From contig DCSN01000121.1 of NCBI GenBank assembly GCA_002325645.1, positions 8,326-17,060 of the forward strand: DNA of 8,735 nt. Reading direction: 5' to 3'. The first letter of the stretch is position 1. Every line of letters begins with the position of its first letter. A program made the position numbers and the translations under genes. The stretch is from Pseudanabaena sp. UBA1465. GTDB lineage: Bacteria > Cyanobacteriota > Cyanobacteriia > Pseudanabaenales > Pseudanabaenaceae. The notes beneath the pieces are model-generated. The model saw nothing but the letters and a program-made list of their open reading frames with translations, searched no databases and was not told the origin of the DNA. Shown here in pieces: positions 6,001 through 8,735 of the stretch.

Positions 6001-8646
6001 AGCCTAAAAGACCCCATGGAAGGCGTTAATGAATTCGCAATCGTTGATGCATCAATCGATCCGATGATTGTCTCCGCCACCTCTTCTTTCCTCGAAGATA
6101 CAGCTTTTGGTACTCCATCATCACTTTCTGAAGACGCGATCGCTAATTTACCAACATCCGTAGATTTCTCTATTCCTGATCTTGATGATCATGATTTTTC
6201 GATTCCCAAGATAGATATAGAATCTACATTAGACGATTCAAATGCGTTCTTTGATAGTGATTCAGTTCAACAGAATGATATTGATTCAGAATTTGATCCA
6301 TTTGCCATAGAAGAGCAAATAGAAACAGATTCCAATGCTTACTCTGGCAGCGATGATATATTTTACACTGACTACCAATCCGAAAGCCCGACTGAAGAAT
6401 TTTTGAGTGACGGTCTAAATGATGACTTTAGCTCTAATCAGGCTGAAGACTATAGCAATTACACCTCTGAAGAATTTAATAATCTATTAGAAGGTACTCC
6501 TGAGCGTATTTCAGAAAATCTTGTTTCTAATCAAACTGAAGACTACAGCAATTATGTGTCTGAAGATTTCAATGAATTCCCAGAATTGACTTTTGGAAGT
6601 GATGCTGATGCAAACGTTACCGATGCGTTTGATATGTCTCTTGAGCAATTGCGATCGGATGAGTCAGAGGATTTGTATAACTCAATAGAAGAATCCTACG
6701 GAAATAATTCTGATGATTTTATATCTGTTCAAACTGGAGATTACAACGCTTATGGGTCTCCTGAGGAGTTTAATAAATCATTAGAAAACCTAGAGAGTTC
6801 ATCTAATGAAGCTTTTAGTGGCACGTTTAATTTATCTTTTGATGAGTCACCATTCGATGTGGCATTTGGAGAAGCGTTAAATGATTCTTCCAATATTATA
6901 GAAAATCAAGATATTATTAATCAAGGGAATATTAATCAGGAAAATCTAGCTGATTTACCTAGTCAAATCGCCGACATTTATCTTGATGAATTGACAGATG
7001 ATGAATCAACAGACGAATTTTCTTTTGACTTCCAAGATCAGCATCAAGATATTAGATCAGTTGAGACTGATGCTATTAATTTAGCCGAACCCGATGACAA
7101 TATCTTTAATGTGCCTAATTTTAACAGTACTAATGAAGCAAGTATTGATCCCTTTGCTGTTCAACAAGAAGAAGATTATCTAGTTCAAGACCAAAATTAT
7201 TTGGGTACAGAAACGGCGATCGCCTCAGATCTTGAATTTCAAGATTCTCTAGATACAGGATTGCAATCAGAGAGATTTGATGCCAATTTAGATAATTTAA
7301 ATGAGCCTAAGAGTATATTTGATATTGCTGATCTATATTCAACTGATGAAGAATTTATAGATACTTTTAATCCAAATTTCGAGCCAAATTTTGGATTAGA
7401 ATATCTGCCCACTAGCTCTGATGATATTGGTGATATCGCCACCGACATCCCAGCAGAAAATCATTTCAATGACTTAGAGATCGAGCTTATTGAAGATTTT
7501 GACACATCTGACAATTTTGGCTCTTTATCACAGTTGTTGGATCTAGAACAAGAAGAATCCTCTATAGCTTCAGTCGATCAGATACTCAGTGGTGAAGACT
7601 CAGATGTTAGTGTCATGCTGAATAGCATATCTGATCAGAGTTGGAGTACTGATGATCAAGAGTTGCATATCCAAGATTCATCAACTTTATCAACTAATTC
7701 TGGAGATCCATTTGGTTCTGAAGATAGCTTTAATAGTGTATTTGAAGAGGAACCCGTTGATGCTAATGGGTTTGCGAATGCGATCGCATCTCCTGATAGT
7801 TTACTAGACTTTAGTGAAACCTTAGATTCTGCCAACATTTCAACCGTTGATGCATTGGATTTCGAGGAATCAGTAATTTTTGAATCATTGTCTAATGATG
7901 CTAATGATATAAACGATTTAGAACTTCCAGAATCTGCTCTAGATATTGCAGAGTCTACATTTGACGATATACAAATAGAATCTGTTTTCACTGAATCTAC
8001 ACCCGATCTTGTTCCAGATTTCTCTGATAATCTCTCGGAAGACTTTTCAGATGATTGGCTGCAAGAAACTATGACTGATGAAGATGAGGATATTGGTGTT
8101 TTTGCAGATTTATCTATTGATGAATACCAATCCATCAATGATCTGACTCCTAATGTTGCGCCTGAAGATATTTCATTGCCGAGCTATGGATTTGCAGATA
8201 ATTTATTAGATAGTTTGATGGAAGAGTCTAACGAAGGAATTGCTAGTTTATCAATGGATCTACCTGATCTTTCAATAGATACTGCCCTGCCGTTGATCAA
8301 TCCTTTGGAATCTATGAATACGTCATCCGATGGTCTAGAGGATCTGTCCGATCTATCTAATGATAGTGATTCTGAGTTTGACTTTGATTTTTCTGCTTTT
8401 GATGATTTAGTCGATGATGACAGCAATTTAGATGCTGCTAGTTTAGAATCTTCAATTAATGTCAATCCCAATACAAATAATGCGAATACATCAATCAATG
8501 CAACTATCGCAGCTAGAGAAGAGATTGATGATTTCCTGTCAAGCACATTCGGTTTTGAAGAAATTGGCAATAAAATCCCAGAAAATACTACTATGAAAGC
8601 TAATGATGAGCCTAAGCCCAAGAAGCCAATCCAGAATGATGAGTAG
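3013..8646 (+). CDS. Giant methyl-accepting chemotaxis receptor (PilJ-like) with acidic C-terminal tail
   Basis: The protein has 1877 residues. A basic cytoplasmic N-tail (1-40) is followed by a membrane segment (about 42-66), an extracytoplasmic Cache-like sensor region (about 68-335) and a second membrane segment (about 337-360). A HAMP follows (about 362-410), then a second HAMP-like module (about 447-492, with GDLTIEAQVSDRATG) and a coiled-coil MCP signalling hairpin (about 493-780). The hairpin tip is SLTQVLALNATLVAARAAEQ followed by KDPKQF (611-636), clearly the MCP signature but with Val in place of the usual Glu before AAR. No GAF photoreceptor domain is present, which argues for a PilJ/HmpD-type rather than a PixJ/PtxD-type receptor. 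From about 785 to the end lies an extension of some 1,090 residues rich in D, E, S and N, roughly as long as everything before it and unlike typical receptors of this class. ATG 3013 or 3019 (MHMAS) may be used; no clear ribosome site. The gene follows the CheW-like gene by 40 bp, probably in the same operon. Ligand and role (motility, pili) are inferred. Confidence 0.92.
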   Translation: MHMASTPKNKTATSVGKSALETSKRSPKSPNPPKQSKPKGSIGLGLLLIVIGTSLIGLGGLGYLFYQELLSGAKREVERSAESQSQKLEAKLANVRQSTNGVAIAAKALAQQPPKPKAVEAYQKPVVEGLQRSEIITGIGIVQNDNLLFTGAKTVVPYVWTEQSGLKLEVAGKKLPAPNDKLLTGNRSDIPNSPQYKLPIASAKESWSEPYSALGKTIITYSVPITDGQKILGVVNADAIASNLVAIPAANPNSDSKIGFVVVSASGKVITASEQFQATQSQNPAVTEAVKNLAQQVKAQPTGISQSGGNLWAYHKIEGSDWLIATYLPEAEITNKLFVLVGGAALGISAILAIAVLGFINSLKKRLQPLTEECDRFLAQQGSSNLDLVGKDEIDRLGLSLKSTLQQVKTNEIRIRQELAQTPPVDDIAAAQAQQNFADTELMEAEVGDLLDVVSSMEEGDLTIEAQVSDRATGLVADTLNRLREKLVEIISSVLGTAKQVAQGASDLEELARTVVLNTAEQAQSVAQGQALTAQVAAIAQRSSEQVNVANQSLQEVRHTVASGQTAINNLTTSISVLQTGSAQIVQRMKTLGEFVGLAEQFVQDQGQIASLTQVLALNATLVAARAAEQKDPKQFAGVAREFEAIAGQVNDLATQTNDGLTVLQQRTSQIQTVVTAIDAEVQNLSGLVSGFTTGVEESQSAFNSIQIATEEVVQIGQTITESSTEIADAAGSTASYIGEIAQLADRTADLTRSARQQAEAMGNQAQQLLQEIQFFRLPEPSGLFTNVATNAAVNVAVNVAVNVDNAKSTTSEVNTFVDSSDISPDTSVNSLFESPAEANDHDHLGLAIPAIAVAAAAVAISQTGQDTEYAIAEEEIDNTALDGKYLENLLDESINEGANTDINDEISDNYELSEPVDVELTQGQNFADNLIPKHESVNPFLDPVDNPYREAAEASYSDLTDISIIEESLLADLRQEIYNEAAFFNEGELMVEPEQSLKDPMEGVNEFAIVDASIDPMIVSATSSFLEDTAFGTPSSLSEDAIANLPTSVDFSIPDLDDHDFSIPKIDIESTLDDSNAFFDSDSVQQNDIDSEFDPFAIEEQIETDSNAYSGSDDIFYTDYQSESPTEEFLSDGLNDDFSSNQAEDYSNYTSEEFNNLLEGTPERISENLVSNQTEDYSNYVSEDFNEFPELTFGSDADANVTDAFDMSLEQLRSDESEDLYNSIEESYGNNSDDFISVQTGDYNAYGSPEEFNKSLENLESSSNEAFSGTFNLSFDESPFDVAFGEALNDSSNIIENQDIINQGNINQENLADLPSQIADIYLDELTDDESTDEFSFDFQDQHQDIRSVETDAINLAEPDDNIFNVPNFNSTNEASIDPFAVQQEEDYLVQDQNYLGTETAIASDLEFQDSLDTGLQSERFDANLDNLNEPKSIFDIADLYSTDEEFIDTFNPNFEPNFGLEYLPTSSDDIGDIATDIPAENHFNDLEIELIEDFDTSDNFGSLSQLLDLEQEESSIASVDQILSGEDSDVSVMLNSISDQSWSTDDQELHIQDSSTLSTNSGDPFGSEDSFNSVFEEEPVDANGFANAIASPDSLLDFSETLDSANISTVDALDFEESVIFESLSNDANDINDLELPESALDIAESTFDDIQIESVFTESTPDLVPDFSDNLSEDFSDDWLQETMTDEDEDIGVFADLSIDEYQSINDLTPNVAPEDISLPSYGFADNLLDSLMEESNEGIASLSMDLPDLSIDTALPLINPLESMNTSSDGLEDLSDLSNDSDSEFDFDFSAFDDLVDDDSNLDAASLESSINVNPNTNNANTSINATIAAREEIDDFLSSTFGFEEIGNKIPENTTMKANDEPKPKKPIQNDE
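5389..5424. repeat. 12-bp tandem triplication at the start of the receptor tail
   Basis: GCTGTTAATGTT occurs three times exactly (5389-5400, 5401-5412, 5413-5424), preceded by a degraded copy. It encodes AVNV x3 (residues 793-804), at the junction between the MCP signalling hairpin and the acidic tail. Confidence 0.95.
6433..6774 (+). repeat. Three diverged peptide repeats in the receptor tail
   Basis: Units lie at 6433-6480 (SNQAEDYSNYTSEEFNN), 6526-6573 (SNQTEDYSNYVSEDFNE) and 6724-6774 (ISVQTGDYNAYGSPEEFN). The shared pattern is Q-x-x-D-Y-x-x-Y-x-S-(P)-E-[ED]-F-N. The first two are also alike in DNA (CTAATCA..TGAAGACTA.AGCAATTA), so they arose by duplication. The third is older or further changed. 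Confidence 0.75.
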
Positions 8647-8735
8647 CTTAACCACAAGGAGATGAGCGGCGCATCTTCTTCTGAGGTTTTGATTTGTTTC
8701 AAATAAAAAACCAAACCAAGAAAAAATTTGAAACT
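8647..8735 (+). other. Downstream flank with no supported gene
   Basis: After the receptor stop the only plus-strand reading frame with an ATG (8662) encodes 14 residues and its AGGAG abuts the ATG with no spacing, so I do not call it. ATTTG-TTT-CAAAT (8692-8704) is a weak AT-rich hairpin without a following T-run, not a convincing terminator. The next gene would lie past the window edge. Confidence 0.5.

Larger units (their letters stand above)
54..7787. repeat. Dispersed HIP1 octamers (17 copies of GCGATCGC)
   Basis: Copies begin at 54, 1184, 1753, 2458, 3084, 3319, 3727, 4069, 4133, 4418, 4624, 4945, 5563, 5623, 6136, 7216 and 7780. HIP1 is a well-known over-represented palindrome of many cyanobacterial genomes, so it marks the host lineage. 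Sixteen copies lie in genes and one in the spacer after the PatA-like gene. Confidence 0.95.

Noticed and set aside
3013..8646. Receptor tail as a separate gene joined by a sequencing error
   Set aside because: The frame is continuous from the signalling hairpin into the tail, and the in-frame AVNV triplication lies at the junction. No nearby start with a ribosome site was seen. This remains checkable by comparison with orthologues.
3013..8646. Receptor as a PixJ-type photoreceptor
   Set aside because: No GAF domain or chromophore-binding Cys motif is present. The only Cys seen (residue 374) is in the first HAMP region.
8662..8706. 14-codon reading frame with AAGGAG directly before ATG
   Set aside because: The spacing between AGGAG and ATG is zero, the product is tiny, and no context supports a leader peptide.
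8686..8711. Possible terminator after the receptor gene
   Set aside because: The stem is short, AT-only apart from one G-C pair, broken by a mismatch, and lacks a T-run on the plus strand.
7656..8714. Two long Ser-rich minus-strand reading frames opposite the receptor tail (160 and 176 codons)
   Set aside because: Serine richness follows from reading GAT/GAA/TCA-rich DNA backwards. They show no domain, no ribosome site, and overlap a continuous plus-strand gene.

Overview
The window looks like chromosomal DNA from an AT-rich cyanobacterium. The main reason is 17 copies of the HIP1 octamer GCGATCGC, spread over coding and non-coding DNA. The second reason is a PatA-family response regulator followed by a CheY-like, a CheW-like and a receptor gene, which is the layout of the cyanobacterial pil/pix/hmp taxis clusters. 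A Pseudanabaena-like host is possible, but that is only an inference.

Layout. Positions 1-263 (minus strand) hold the N-terminal part of an alpha/beta hydrolase cut by the window edge. Positions 264-520 are a divergent intergenic region with a perfect 25-bp-arm palindrome (281-335) and, nearer the next gene, a small hairpin and an 8-bp direct repeat. On the plus strand, 521-1747 encodes a PatA/PilG-like response regulator. A 242-bp spacer follows, carrying two separate arrays of 13-bp tandem repeats. Then come a single-domain CheY-like receiver (1990-2367), a CheW-like adaptor overlapping it by 4 bp (2364-2972), and a very large methyl-accepting chemotaxis receptor (3013-8646, 1877 aa). The last 89 bases show no gene I can support. 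No CheA gene is in the window.

How the genes work together (family knowledge plus inference). The receptor has two membrane segments around an extracytoplasmic Cache-like sensor, then HAMP-type modules and a cytoplasmic coiled-coil signalling hairpin. The CheW-like protein would bridge it to a CheA kinase encoded elsewhere, and the CheY-like and PatA-like proteins would receive phosphoryl groups. In cyanobacteria such systems control type IV pilus motility, phototaxis or hormogonium behaviour. There is no GAF/cyanobacteriochrome module between the membrane segments and the signalling domain, so this resembles the Pil/Hmp type rather than the photoreceptor-bearing Pix/Ptx type.

The most unusual item is the C-terminal half of the receptor. 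After the signalling domain ends near residue 780, about 1,090 further residues of acidic, Ser/Asn-rich, cysteine-free, probably disordered sequence remain in frame. They carry recurrent short motifs and one hydrophobic Ala-rich stretch. A second theme is repeated 12- to 13-bp tandem duplication: 12 bp in three coding places, 13 bp in the spacer.
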